Positions 25,121-38,086 of a stretch of DNA of 64,000 bases are shown one piece after another. The position numbers and the translations under genes are program-made. Location of the stretch: assembly GCA_022885665.1 (NCBI GenBank), contig JAGQDJ010000608.1, forward strand, positions 124,001 through 188,000, given 5' to 3'. Positions within the stretch are counted from its first letter, which is position 1. Every line of letters starts with the position of its first letter. The notes beneath the pieces are model-generated. The model worked only from the letters and a program-made list of their open reading frames with translations. It had not been told where the DNA came from and ran no database searches. This DNA comes from Triops longicaudatus. Lineage: Eukaryota > Arthropoda > Branchiopoda > Notostraca > Triopsidae.

Positions 25121-28100
25121 AAGAGACACCCTAACTTGTAAGTTGTAACCCTAAAAACCCCGTGGCTCTTTACCAATACTCACGACATTCGGGGGTAAAT
25201 GTGACAGTGACCTCGCTACACATTTCAGCCGAGCGATGTTGTTGCCTATCTTGCCCATATTTCGCTTAGTAAAGGGGGAGAATACCATAACATTGTTACC
25301 CAGTATGAGGCTGAAGAAGGGAATATCCGCCAGAGACTACTAAACTTCTACTATTATATGCATCTGTATAGAGTTGCGAGCCTTTTTCGCCCAGCCTGCA
25401 TGCAAGCGCCCAGGCCCACTCTGGCTAACAAGATGCGCTAACCGCGTCACCGGTATAAATAACCATACACATTAGCGTAATTATCCCTCCTTTTTGAAGA
25501 CGGTTTCGGTCTGGGCACAGAAAACACCCTTTTCTGATCATAAATAGTGTTATCACAGGAAAACTTGTAATATAGAACTCCGTTAAAAAAAAATTACCGT
25601 TATCGGTGAACCAGAAATTTACGTTACGATTAAATATGAAAACTGTTATTAGGAGAAAGAGAAGTGGAGAATATACAGAACGTCATAACACTTTACAACA
25701 ATACATACCAGGAGTTAACAGTGACTTTCACAGCGAATATAGAGTAATGTTAACAATGGAAGCTAATAGTGTGTCTTACCCACAAGCGTACAGCAAGCGT
25801 TGTGGATACTTACACACCGGTTGATATAGGAAATATGTCGCAAAATTCTCTAATAGCCTTTCTATAGGTGTTACTTAACGGATTTGGCAAGCCTTATGAT
25901 GCATGGAAACAGTTTGCTATTCTATTAAATGGAACATTTGGCGAGTTCATTGTTTGAAGAAAAATTAATCGGCATCCGCTTCACTGGACATGCTTGGGCC
26001 TGTTCAGACACTCAACAGAAGGCAGTACACAACTGCGTTATAGATAGCTTAAACCTAAGTCGTTTTACATTAGGTGATGTTTAATGGAACACTAATCCCA
26101 GTTTACTATTAGGCGACTTGTGTATTTTATCAACATTTCAATAAGTGGAGTATATTTTACTTAAGAAAAACTAATTACCAAATCGAGGTAAAAATCTCGA
26201 ATTGTGGGAAAGAATAATAAAGAATAGTTGTGAAGAGCCTTTAGGCGTTATTGGTAACTCCAGAAGCTCGAATATGCAAAAGAAAAGCTATGCAATTTAT
26301 GACTTAGATTTCACGTCATGTCTCCTGGATTGCCAATTGGGCACATTTGCAATATCCGAGACTTTCATGACCGTGATGAACCGTCGCTAACACGCTAAGC
26401 ACTTTGCTTGCTTGTTCCTTGCACATTTAATCGCTCAAACGCTTTTACGGGTTGCAGAGCTTATCTTGATCTTTCGCTTGACCTTCATTTGACGGACGGT
26501 TAGCTTTGGAATGCAAAAAGATCTAATAAACAAATATAATAAAAAGGTCCATTGGGGTAAAGCAGTATTGGCCGTAGAAGATCAGCTTGCAAAAAAAGGC
26601 TACGGGCTTAACACTGTAATGCTGAAAACATTCACGTTGTGAACACCCTATTCAATGTTAACAAGCTTTCGTGAGTTCGTGGATTGAGATTGTGCAGGAA
26701 AAGTAAATTCTGAATCAAGTTTGGACAGCCTCAAACGTTATCCCGTTATGACGCATTTTCTCTTAGAATATCAAGCAGTTCGATTCTTCTTATTTACAGT
26801 GAATCCACGAGCTAGACAAACGTCTACAAATCTTAGACTAAAGAAGTTTAGGAATGTTTCCTAAAGTAGCATTTGGTATTATTAATACAGAAGTTTAGTA
26901 TTGGTTCTATAAATCTACTCTATTTCAATTTAACTATCTCTTATTTACCAAGTTTTAATTTTTCGTTCTTGTAATTGTGCATACTCAAATAATTGTACAT
27001 AATCACACATAATCAAAATTATAGAAAAAAATGAAGAGTAAAAGAACCATTTAGCCAAAAATGCTCACTCATTTTCTACAGTTAAGTCATTACCTTATCT
27101 TAATGAGAACTTCTTAAAACTTCCATCAGTTGTGTTTCATAATGTGTTAATCAATAATCTGTAGACATATAACTATACGAGTAACCAATAACAATGAATA
27201 CTGGGACTACAGATTTACAAAGCTACGTATTGAACAGGCTCAATAAGGATACGCTCGGCATTGCTCCATCATTGTACAAATTTGTCAATTAATACACTCC
27301 TGCTTGGGACTATCCTATATATGTATACACACAAATCATTGCTGAAGTTGCATCTGCGTCAGAACGAGGTTTTGCGAGCATTCAGAGCCCGGCGTTCCAT
27401 ACGCCATGCCTCGGCTGTTCGGCAACAAGACAGGTAGCGTGTGAAGCCGTTGGTGTGTCGGCGCGCGAGGACATCGCTGGCTTTGGCCTAATGGGCCACA
27501 CGCAAAGCTGGAAAGGATACAGCAAGTTCTTTTTCTGGTACCCATCACTTTCCAGTCAACAACTATAACAAAATTCCGCCTTTCCAAAGCAAAAGAAACA
27601 ATCCTATAAAAGCCTTCATTTTGAGTTGTTTTTAAGGGTTCCTGCTTTAAGACGCTTTTTCTCGTCTGTTCAGTCTGAGTGCCCCGAAAAACAGGTTTGC
27701 AACTTGTTATGCTTTCTCGATACCTTCACCATTAAACATGCTCAGTACCTTCTAAATTCAAATCCCCCTCGTTACCGCGCATGATGGACAGTCACCGAAA
27801 ATAGAATGTCTCACATTCTCACATCAAAATTGGTACTTTCGGAAATGAATATCATAAGCAACGAAGCCACCGAAAGACAAACAAAAACGTCGTAAGCTAC
27901 AATAATGATAAATAATTACAGTTGTGTGCCTTTTCCCCCAGAGTCAAAAAGAGCACAACAGAGATTTACGGTTGGTTTTTTGTTTGTGAATAAAGCGAGT
28001 CTTCGGGTTTGATAAGAGAAATGGACACTCGACCTTTACAATCCTTATACACCTCAGGATCGCCTCATTCACACGCGCTCTTGGTGCATACCAGCAGAAC

Positions 28101-31100
28101 AAGAAGTTGAGTGACAATGCCTGCAGCGCCTGCAACCTTTACCAAACTCCAAAATTGGAAGCAAAGGAGCACATGAGACGCAAGAGACAAGAGCCGAGAA
28201 GAAGAAGAAGCTGGCCAGAAAAATGATGCCGCATGATTTGCATACCACCAAATGCGGCCAAGCGACCAAGACAAGCAGGCGCGCTGGAACGAAAACCTCC
28301 AAAAAGACACCTGCGTTGACCAAACAGTAGCTCGCCACATTTTTTCCAATCCTTTTTTTTCTTCTTCTTCTCTCTTATCCCTAAAACTTTCATTCTAGCC
28401 TGCCTTTCTTGGCCATACGGGAGAGTATAACATATCCCGATCTTATGTGTGACTAATAAACGTAAAGGGGAATTTTCAAGCCTGACTGCTTTAAATTTTT
28501 TCAGGCACAAAAAATACATACAAATTTTCCATTCTTAATTAAGAGGAAAAACGATCAATCGCGTCGTTTTCTCCAAGCCTTTTTTCACTGTTGGAAAAGC
28601 AATAGCGGTAACGCTACCGGGCCAAGTCACGCACATCATGGTAATTAGTCACCAAACATGGTGTCGCTAGAGAAAAAAAGCAGTGTTGAACGCATCTCGC
28701 TCTTTTGCAAATAACCTGGCTGCCGATCAGATCTATCGACCTTTCTACGTGTACTTACACGCGCACTGTGCGCATTCGTCCAAAATATCAAACTTGAGTC
28801 CTGTTTTAAATTCTCGGTACTTGCGTGGTTATGGTCTCTGCTTACTTGGACGCGCGTTTCACGTAGTATTCGTGCAATAGAACTCTTCTTACAATGTATG
28901 ATTTGTTAACACCGTATATTAATACACAAACCATTAAAAGAGTTCGCACCATTTGTTTTCTAACGAACTAGTGTCAAAACATACAGGTGAGTAAAAAAAT
29001 CCAGTTTTTGATTACATGCAGTGTGTCTCGCTACAATGAATTCTACGGTAAGGAATTGTTTGCTATTAATGGGGGATTTAGAGTTACAGCTAGTATTCAT
29101 GTACAGGAACATGAAATTACGGCTATATCGAACCATGTTCTATTCCATCAGCAATTTCATAATATCGAGGATATAATATACTAAAAATTCAAAGTCATTC
29201 AAAGACCTTTACACTGAATAAAGCAATATTTCTAGAACAATTTATGGTTGGATACCGCTGGGGACTATTTTCCATAGTTGCTAAATAACTCCCGCGAAAT
29301 TAAAATGTACCGTTGGCCCAAATCACGTGTCAGGGTACAAAGCTTTTTCCTTTGGTGAATTGTTTTATAGAGTAATGTACAGCACTATACACAAGTACTG
29401 GACTTACAAGGGGGCATATGCGCTTACAGCAAAAGGCTTTACATGAACCAGCTTACTTGTGTTTCAGGAAACTGTCCGAGATACTTATCGTACAAACATT
29501 TTTAAACGTGCCCCTTCGGTTCGCCTTGGTACAGGTTATGGGAAAAGGATCCCAGAAATCTCTCCGAAGGAGGAGGGGGACTAAGGGAGGGAAGACCGAA
29601 ATACCGGCCATGCCAAACCATCAGCGGACCAAAAGAGCGCTACGGATGTCATCCTTGAAATTGCTATATCTTGGAACATGTGCATGGTAAAACGGAGAGA
29701 GGGTGAGACGAAATACCTTTACTTTTAGCTACCATAAGATGGAAAAGACAAAAAAAAAAGTTATTTCTTCTCCTTCGTCAGGATCTGCATGGTGGTGGTC
29801 TTTTCGTCTACGGGCGATACCACGATGCATCTAACCCACCTTGCTGCATTCCATGGCGACAGAGCACCGTAATGGCTGCTTTGCGCTCCCTTAACAAGTG
29901 AACACAATCAACGCAGCCCCAGAAAAACAGGAAAAAAGAGACAAGTCCGGGAGCTGAGAGTATCGCCTTGTCAATAGCACTCGGGCTAAGAATAATGACG
30001 CTTGATAACAAACGGGACATCGATGCTCTGTGCCTTTAGGTTTTCCCCCCTGAGCGTCAGTAGTGGCTTTCAATCCTTTCGAACGAGCAACAAAGTTGAG
30101 AAAAGCCTCCCTAAAAACACTATAAACATTATATGAACAAGTAGCTTCCTAACCAAATGATGGTGAGGAGGGCAATAAAAAAGCGACAGTTTCACAAACA
30201 TGGCCCTTTTGCCTCGTTCCCTCCTAACCCGTTATCAATAGCGATATACTCAGTAACGAAACATAAAAGTAAAAATCCCAAGGAGAGAACTGAACTGTTC
30301 CAACTTGGAACACCATCTCGGCCGCGAAAAAGCAGCTTGAAACATAAATTTGCGAGGACCAAATGACAGACTGTTATCACCTGGTGTATCTTTCCTTCGT
30401 CCTGGTCCGAGGTCAGGTGAAAAACCTAGAGTCCAATGCAACGTGTGAAACGGGGCGTAACACAGAAAAACTACTCGAGCAAGCCTATGCATTTTGTAGG
30501 CAAAAAAGGTGGCGTTGGACACGAAACTGTTCTCACCGTTTTCACAGGTTTTATTTTTTTTTTCGGGAGGAGAAGACTTCATTCCTCTTTCTGTTTCCTG
30601 TTGTTTTTCTTGTCCTGGACGCCATTTTTTCTTTCTCTTTTTTTTTAATACAGTAGCTTCTCGTTTATAGCGTCGTAATATGCTCACCTGTGCTCAATTC
30701 CCATGGCGAAGTTTGGTCACGCGCAAATGTTGTCCAATATGTATGTACATGTATAACAGTAATACTGTAAATATGTTTGTGTATACAAAGTTCCAGCAAT
30801 AGACTCCGACCTACGCTGGTAAAGTCCAAAAAAAAAAAGAAAAAAAATTGGGTTCTGTAGTTAGGAATTGCTATGCTTTCCGTATATAGCTGTATGGACA
30901 GCTAGAACGATACCCGTAATAGGGTTAGTTATGATGTGACTTTGATTGGGTTGTGGCCAAGACCAGAAGCTAGAGCGCCTTAGTTTTTTCGGTACTGACG
31001 CGTGTCTTGGTTTCGCTCACTTGGCTTGGCCTTATAAGGCACGCACACACACATAGCATGCACACCCAAGTCGGATTACTATGAAAAATGGCGAAAAACC

Positions 31101-33354
31101 TATTGCCCGGTTGTGTTTAGGTTGGGGAAATGAGTTAAACCAATAAAAGAGTCGGGTTTTCGAGAGGGGGGGGGGGGCTGTCGCTTTCTCCCAAAAAGAA
31201 TTCAAAGGTGTCGCTAAGTCTAGCTTACCTATGCCAAATACGAATGTCGAAATTTTTGTAGGGCTTTAGAGGTGAAGTTTAAGAGAAAAGGATCAGGTCA
31301 CAACAGAAAAATAACCAACTAAAAAAGAAAAGAAAAACCAAAGCACGAATCGAACAGATCCACGTCATAAAAACATACAATTTGATAACCAAAACTAAGA
31401 AAAAAATAAAGAAAAAACAATTTCCTGAGAAAGGTTACAAGAAACGTTCAACCATGCAAATTCGGAGAAAAGTTCTAATAACGCATTCAAGGAACGATAT
31501 AAAGCTCACACACGCAGGAATAAATCAATCCACCAGAAAAAAAAGCACGGCTTCGGAAGAAGAAATGAGGCTTGCGGACAGCATTGGCGTCGAGCAATGA
31601 AACTGACGTCGTTGCAACGGCGCCGACAAGACTTGGAGAGTCGTTCTTCTTCGCCATTCCGCCTTTCATTTAACGGACCGAAAGAGAAAAAGAACTCGGG
31701 CCTTTGTTCCGTGCTTTTTCTTCCTCTCTTTTTTTTGTCGCCCTTTAGCAAAGCGTAAAGCGAATTTGACCCGGGTGAAAAGAATGTGGGGTAAGAATTC
31801 GTGGAGGCTTAGAAAACAGAGACGCTTTGGCAAACTATACTAATGTTATTACATCCCTTGCTCCTTCTCTTGTAGCGAAATTAAACTGTGTGTTTTTACG
31901 CACAGCCCCAAAGCTCTCGTAAAACGCTAAGTAGTCACGACTGTAAATCCGGGTTGATGGTAGCCATGTCAAACATGCTGGCACAAGATGTTAAAAGAAG
32001 ACCGCTATTAACGACCCACTTCGAAGTCACGGTTCCCCAAATCGAACACCCACACTCAGCGCCAAAGGACTGACACTATCTTAAGACACTCGATTTGACG
32101 AGACGCTTGTGTAATTAAACGGACCTGCCTAAGCCAGTCTCCCGGATCAGGCATCAACTTGGCTTTTATCTCCCATGCTGACCGTTTGTTGAAAACTTAA
32201 AAAGAATGGTCCCTAAAACTTTGGGAAAAAAATGCTCTCGCTCTCGTCGGCAGCCATGCAAGCCCCTGTCGCCCTTGTTTTCCCGGCCTCAGATAAGAAG
32301 ATAAGAGCCAAACATACAAAACCCTCCCCGAAAGGGCCCTCCTTTAAACTGCTCTTCTTTATCCAAGCCTATTTAGATACTCCAGGACAGAATAGCTTTG
32401 CATTCTCAAGTATATCGGCCTAAAATTTTTTATGCTTTACAAAACAGTGCAGCTCAAATCGAAAAAAGCAAATATCAAATAGGAAAGCTCTTACCTTATG
32501 GATTCCACTAATGGGTAGACTGTGAGAGAACACCTTTATCTTGGTAAAATAATTGGCGGGTATAGTCATTGTCAGGAAATATTTTTAATTCAATTGCAAT
32601 GTTTACATGACTTCTAGCGTCTCACTGGTATTTTCGTACCCAGCGCTCCTAGTGAGTAAAGCTAGAATAGGGAATTTTGGCCTCTGAAGGTGTTTCCTTG
32701 TAGGTTGGTTTACTGTGTTATATGTGTTGGTTTACTTGTATGTTGTTTATATTCTTTGATGCTTATATGTTATAAGGGCCGTGGTTTTTATTTCCTTCCA
32801 ACGTCCCTTTGTAAAAAAGTAGTTTCCAAATATAAGAACCTCCCTAAAGATGAACAAAACTATGCTAGATATGTTGCATTACCTAGCACCCACACCTATT
32901 GTGCGGCCGTACAGGTAGTCAAGCTTAAAAAAAGTATCACAATAAGTAAAATCTCGCTGTAATGAACGTTTCCTTCGGCAAGGTGACATTGTTTGATAGG
33001 TGGAAAGAGCAGCACATCCAAAATCTGGCAGCGATGTCTAACAACACGTTTTTATGGAACTGGAGCCTTGAAATTCTAACATTTGCATTAAGGTTGAAAA
33101 ATAATGAGCTACTCTTGTAAATTGGAATTCGTTTAACGTTAGATATGTGCAACTATCTGAACACATAATCTAACAGATTTTAAATTAATTATCTGTACCC
33201 ATCAGATCGCTAATTTAATAACTCCTTTGCCGCTTACCTAAGAAAGAATATTTTCAATTATTTACGTTGCGTTTCAGTTCATCTAGTTGTCAACTAACTT
33301 ACGCACTCAGCATGCAATAGCATCTTTTCGGGGAGACTTATAAGAAGTATAGTA

Positions 33355-33661
33355 CAGTAAAAGCTCACTATAACAAACTCCGGTTACTACGAACAATTGA
33401 CTATTGTGTACAAATCCAAATATTCAGGTAAAACTTGAATCATTTATTCCAACACTGCCCATTATGTACAATCGGCCAACAGGAACAAATTTTCCGTCCC
33501 ATTTCATGTATGTTATGGTGAGATTTTTACAGTAATTATGCTCGATATTTCTGAAACAATGTCAACGCCGTGACTTTACAGCGGGTGAAATACCACAATC
33601 TATCATTAAAAATCTACGTAACTGTTTGATATGAACGAGTTCCTTTATTTGAACTGCACTG
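33355..33661. mobile_element. MITE-like element, diverged copy C (about 307 bp)
   Basis: The left end reads CAGTAAAAGCTCACTATAAC and the reverse complement of the right end reads CAGTGCAGTTCAAATAAAGG, sharing CAGT and an AG-TCA core. TA precedes the left end; the right flank is TG, so a TA duplication would have decayed. It has about the same length as copies A and B and no coding frame. The boundaries are less certain than for the other copies. Confidence 0.4.
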
Positions 33662-36600
33662 TGTTTGACGTTTCTTTTGCGTAGAAGCTAGGACAATAAA
33701 TAAGCTTTCACGCGTATGCTTAGCCAATATCAGTGACTAATTATCACACATTTATATATAATAGATAAATGGATAAGTAGTCTCTAATATAGCAGGTTTT
33801 ACACCGTAGCTTGGTTGTAGCTAGCTTTACTAAGTGACAAATTAAGAAAAACTAATTCACTTAAAACCTTCATTATGTATAAACACTATAAGTTCAGTTA
33901 ACGTTAACGAACTGTATGCCGCTTTGAACGCCAGATTTTTAGGAAATAGGAGGCGGATAACGTAAAAACTCATTTTTTTACTCGTAATAAGAACGCTAAC
34001 CGGTTCTTTGACATTTTTACGAAGTAGTAATCAAAGACAAGAACTTTACCTACAAAAAAAATATTAAGATACTAAAAGGACAGTGAAATCGGTAACTGCC
34101 AAGGGGGTAAAAATAAACTCACTAATGGCGTCGTTCCTGGTGGTCTTGCAATAGATACCAGAGCGGGGGTTTTAACTTGAAAAAGATGGGTAGGCAACCA
34201 ATGAATTAAGCTAAGGCATCGAGATGGTCTTTGAATTTAACATCGTACATTTTCGCGTGGCAGTCTCCTGTTAACAGTAGAGAGGCACGTGAAATGCTTC
34301 GTTGGTTGCATGTCGTCTCCATTTCTGAAGACGCTAATCCGGCGCCTTCCGCGCGATCCTTGGCACACAAAACTGCAGGCATCTTCACTCGACCCATACA
34401 CACATTACACACACACAAGGCGATGTGGCAGGTGAATAGAAGCGGCTTCGATTGGGCACAAGGGTGGCAAACTGCACATAAAAAGGGACTTGGGGAGCTC
34501 AAGTCTACGAGGTAAAGGACTGATCCCACCATCCGCGGCGCCACTCAAAGCGGATTTCCACAAGAGGATTGCATGTTACTGAAGACTCCATTCACGCGAA
34601 GGAATATCACGAGGGTAGAATTCAATAGGCTCCTATTGAGAACCCAAACTGATCCTACAAGGTGATGACAAGAGCTGTCTTTGGTCATCAATAAACTATA
34701 TAAATCTACCAAATGGGAACACGTATTCCTCGAGTTTCCTCCCCTTTTCAAGCGCAACCCAAGACTAACTGTCAAACCAAGTTTGCAGCGAAAACCCCTC
34801 AAACTTGTGTTATACATGAACCAATAAGTATCTTGTGTTAAGTTTCTATTACGTTCAAGTATTATGTTTATGTACTTGCATGTATTCAACAGCGCATCGC
34901 TTCTCGATCTCTTTCCCCAGGTATCAAAATATCACTTGCCATTTCACCAAATATGACCAAAACTCGGTGTGTGTAGAGCCGCAAAGCACGTTGTGCTTAA
35001 ATGTATGTACAATTCACATAGTTTTCCTCCAGTTTAAGATTATAATACAACGAGAACCTTTCATTACGTTCGTTGGTATGCTCGTTTTTTTATCATGTTT
35101 GGATCACATCAGTAACATGTTCTCCTTTGCGTGCCAAACAAGTTAAAAGAGATCTCGGTTTAATTTCAAGTCTATATATTTTATAAAAATATTTTTAAGT
35201 TAGTATTTCAAAAATGTCTTCCAAAATGTAATAATAAATTCCCATTTTGGCTGTTTGTTTTAATGATTTAAGTAAAGGGTCACTTCGGCCAGTAGTGCTA
35301 AGGTTATTTACATCCGTCGTTGATCTGACCATGCAGCATAACGTACTTCTCTAACTCATAAAAATGTTTAAAAGAACGCAACTACCTATTCCTAAAAAAA
35401 AAAGTATTTAAGTCCTGCGCAAATTATCTTCTCAAGCTTTCCAACAACCCCTCAAGAACACCAATTTTACCCAATTTGGGAAAACTCTACTCAGGGATGA
35501 TAAGTACTGTAATTACAGTATAAATCTCCATTTCAGTAATCAATTGTAGTTGCATTCCTGAGGGGGTAGGAATGAACCGTTCCAGATCCGCGGCAAGAAC
35601 GTTCCATGATCGGTGACAAAAATTGTAGGCTACTAAAAGGTTGCGCAGTTGTTTGATGCCAAATGTGATAACAAGCGAGCTAGTGTACAGCACTACTACT
35701 ACTAAGGCGGTTTCTCACGCAGTCGGTGTCGGACGGGACGGGGACTATGGTTGTAAAACAGTGAGTTGAGAAAACCAACTTCGTGTTCTTCGTCTTGTCT
35801 CGCTTAACCATCCTCTTACCCACGATACCATCTCCTAGCGAAACGCAGCCTTCTCTATGGACCGACACCCATAATACGTATCGCCCAAAACTCCTTGTTG
35901 CTTTGGACGACACAAAAGAACTACCTCAAACGGCTTGCTTGCTGGGTCTTCGCCGGTACTCTTCTAGAGAGGATGGACGAAAACATACATCACAATGAAG
36001 ACGCAAAAGGAAAGCTGTTTAGTTAAGTTTGAAGACGTGTAAATTGAGATGACCAGAACCGATGACTCTGCTAAGTCCATAAAGATATTTGGACAACTCT
36101 TAATAGGCTAAGCCCACGGTTATGTTAGCTTCATAATGCCCCCCAAAAAATAGGTAAACGAAGTTTTCTCATATGGCTAAGGTGATGTACTTGCGGCTAA
36201 GTTCCGAAACGATGCTATACAATAGGTATAACGTGCTTCAGGGGGTTTGAGGTTCATGTCCCCAACCTCTCAAAAAATTATGGATGATCAAGAAATCACG
36301 GATGTTCCATGTTGGGGTGAATGGGATCGAAATGTGTGGGAACAGGAATTTTGAACAAATCGCATTGCAGCTAGATTCCCTATGCTGCCATATCATAGTG
36401 AGGTGGCGGTATGGTAGGGGATCGTGAGACGTAATTGAGATTATAACCCTCTTCTCTTGAACATACACAAGGGTTCTGAGACGGAGAATGGTCATTACAA
36501 AGAATGCCAATAACGTTGGGTTATGGTTTCCCCGTAAACTTTGTTTTTGCAACTTGTAAAGAAAAAAAATCAATTGAAGGGTAAGTGCCACATTTACAAG

Positions 36601-37041
36601 GTTCATTTTCTTTAAAAAAGGGCTGTCTTTGGTTTTGACGCAAAACATAAGGTCTATATATGATACAACATCATTATGCCCATGGAGAGTTTACAGGTCA
36701 CTTACTACACAACAATCAAAGCACCCAACTGATTGGATAATTTCTATATCTGAGTGTGATGTACCACTTTTTTAACTTTTTGACAAATTGAAAAAATGGA
36801 GCTCTGGTTTAGCGCACGACGTCATAAATTCTCTATGACTTTAAAACTGTGCAGCACAAAAAGGAACATATATAACGACTCAAAAGGTACAAAGAGATGA
36901 ACGTAAGTAAGAATGAACATGGGAAAAAAGTAAAAAAAAAAAAAAACGAAAATCCCAGAGATTGCGGCTTTTTTAACAACGGCAGCACTTGTGCTTGAAC
37001 AGAGTAATATTGCTTCCAGCAACTTGGTTATTTTGCTGTGC

Positions 37042-37047
37042 TTTAAT
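37042..37047 (-). terminator. Possible polyadenylation signal (ATTAAA) for Tbx2/3
   Basis: On the minus strand ATTAAA lies about 130 bases after the Tbx2/3 stop codon. It is the common variant of AATAAA. I saw no perfect AATAAA close downstream. A longer 3' UTR using a more distant signal is equally possible. Confidence 0.3.
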
Positions 37048-37178
37048 GAAAAACACACACCAAAGCTTATCTGTGTCTTTCTTCCATTTTGTTCATAACT
37101 TTTCCTTCCTTTTTGTCAGCTACGAAATATCACAAAATATACCTAACTCCGTACTTCGCAACATGCCAAGTACGTACG

Positions 37179-38086
37179 TCACTTATCGCCCATTTTGGCT
37201 AATAAATCCGTACTACCACTGCTTAGATTCTCTTGTTGCACTTCCAAACCATTCACCATTTTCTCAATGTTCTTCAGATCACTAGCTTCAGCCGAGCTGG
37301 AAGGCGGGGCCAAGAACCCGCGGGGTCCGGCCCCCGTTGTAGCCGTGCTAACAAGGGGCATTGATGATGGAGGTTCTAAAGGTAGCAGGGTTGTGCTAGG
37401 GGACGGCAGATTACTGCTCCCCCGAGGCGATAATTTCGGACTGGGACTCGGTGTGCTTCCAAACATGGCTGGGTTCATGGCGGTGGGCGACGGGTACGGG
37501 GCAAACCGGTGGGATTTTAGTCCCATGCCACCTGGACTATGATGTGACGCTACGGCAGCCGCCACGGCCGCCGCATTGCTCGCGTTCGCTGCCGCAGCTA
37601 GCGTGGCTCCTAAGTTGGAATAGTGTGGGGCGAAGAGGGAATGTTGCGCTGCTAAAGCTTGCAACTGCGCATTGAGAAAGAGATTGTGATTCATGGAGTT
37701 GGAGGCTAAGGTGGCAGCAGCAGCCGCCGATGACCCTTGCATGAAGGAAAAAGGGAGTCCGGCTCCTACTCCGGTGGTAGCAACCGAAGTCGGAGGGTGA
37801 AGTAAGGGATGGAGGGCCCCGGAATACAATCCAGGTGGGTAGAGGTAGGGTAAGAGATGTGGCGGGGGCAAAGGCGGGCCCACGCCCAAACTGACGTTCG
37901 GATTGGGGTTGTGACTGGAAGGAAGCGAGGAGAACGGGGCTAAAGGTGCTGAAGATGAGGGCAGAGAACTCGCTAATGAGCCCGGACCCGACAACCGTCT
38001 TTCTCTCCGGTCTTTGTTATGTTCCGAGTTACAGCTATTGGGCCGGCTCGAGTCGCCTGACAAACTGCATTCTTCGCCACGACCAT
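37179..38086 (-). CDS. bi: Tbx2/3 coding exon 7 (C-terminal domain and stop)
   Basis: It follows the acceptor TATTACAG and starts in phase 1, completing D402. It encodes residues 403-703 and ends with TGA at 37181-37179. The sequence is disordered: serine- and proline-rich (about 433-500), alanine-rich (521-526, 562-582), then HRFAPYPSP (594-602) and serine/proline repeats. Near the end, SDLKNIEKMVNGLE (about 670-683) corresponds to the conserved C-terminal segment of vertebrate TBX2 (LQSIQRLVSGLE), probably a short helix used in repression or protein contact. This match identifies the stop as the true C-terminus. Confidence 0.95.

Larger units (their letters stand above)
6624..37041. other. 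Intergenic region between BRIP1 and Tbx2/3 (about 30 kb)
   Basis: I see no exon with recognisable protein homology on either strand. Open frames are short, start mostly at non-ATG codons and have no family features. The region includes the unplaced BRIP1 5' exon and promoter near its left end and Tbx2/3 3' UTR at its right end. It holds two MITE-like elements (11019-11337 and 33355-33661), an AT-rich palindromic patch near 8.7 kb, a G-rich run at 12641, GC-richer islands at about 18.1-18.5, 20.75-21.1 and 24.8-25.1 kb, and a 36-base T run at 18771. Because it lies 3' of a developmental T-box gene it may contain distant enhancers; this is inference. Confidence 0.6.
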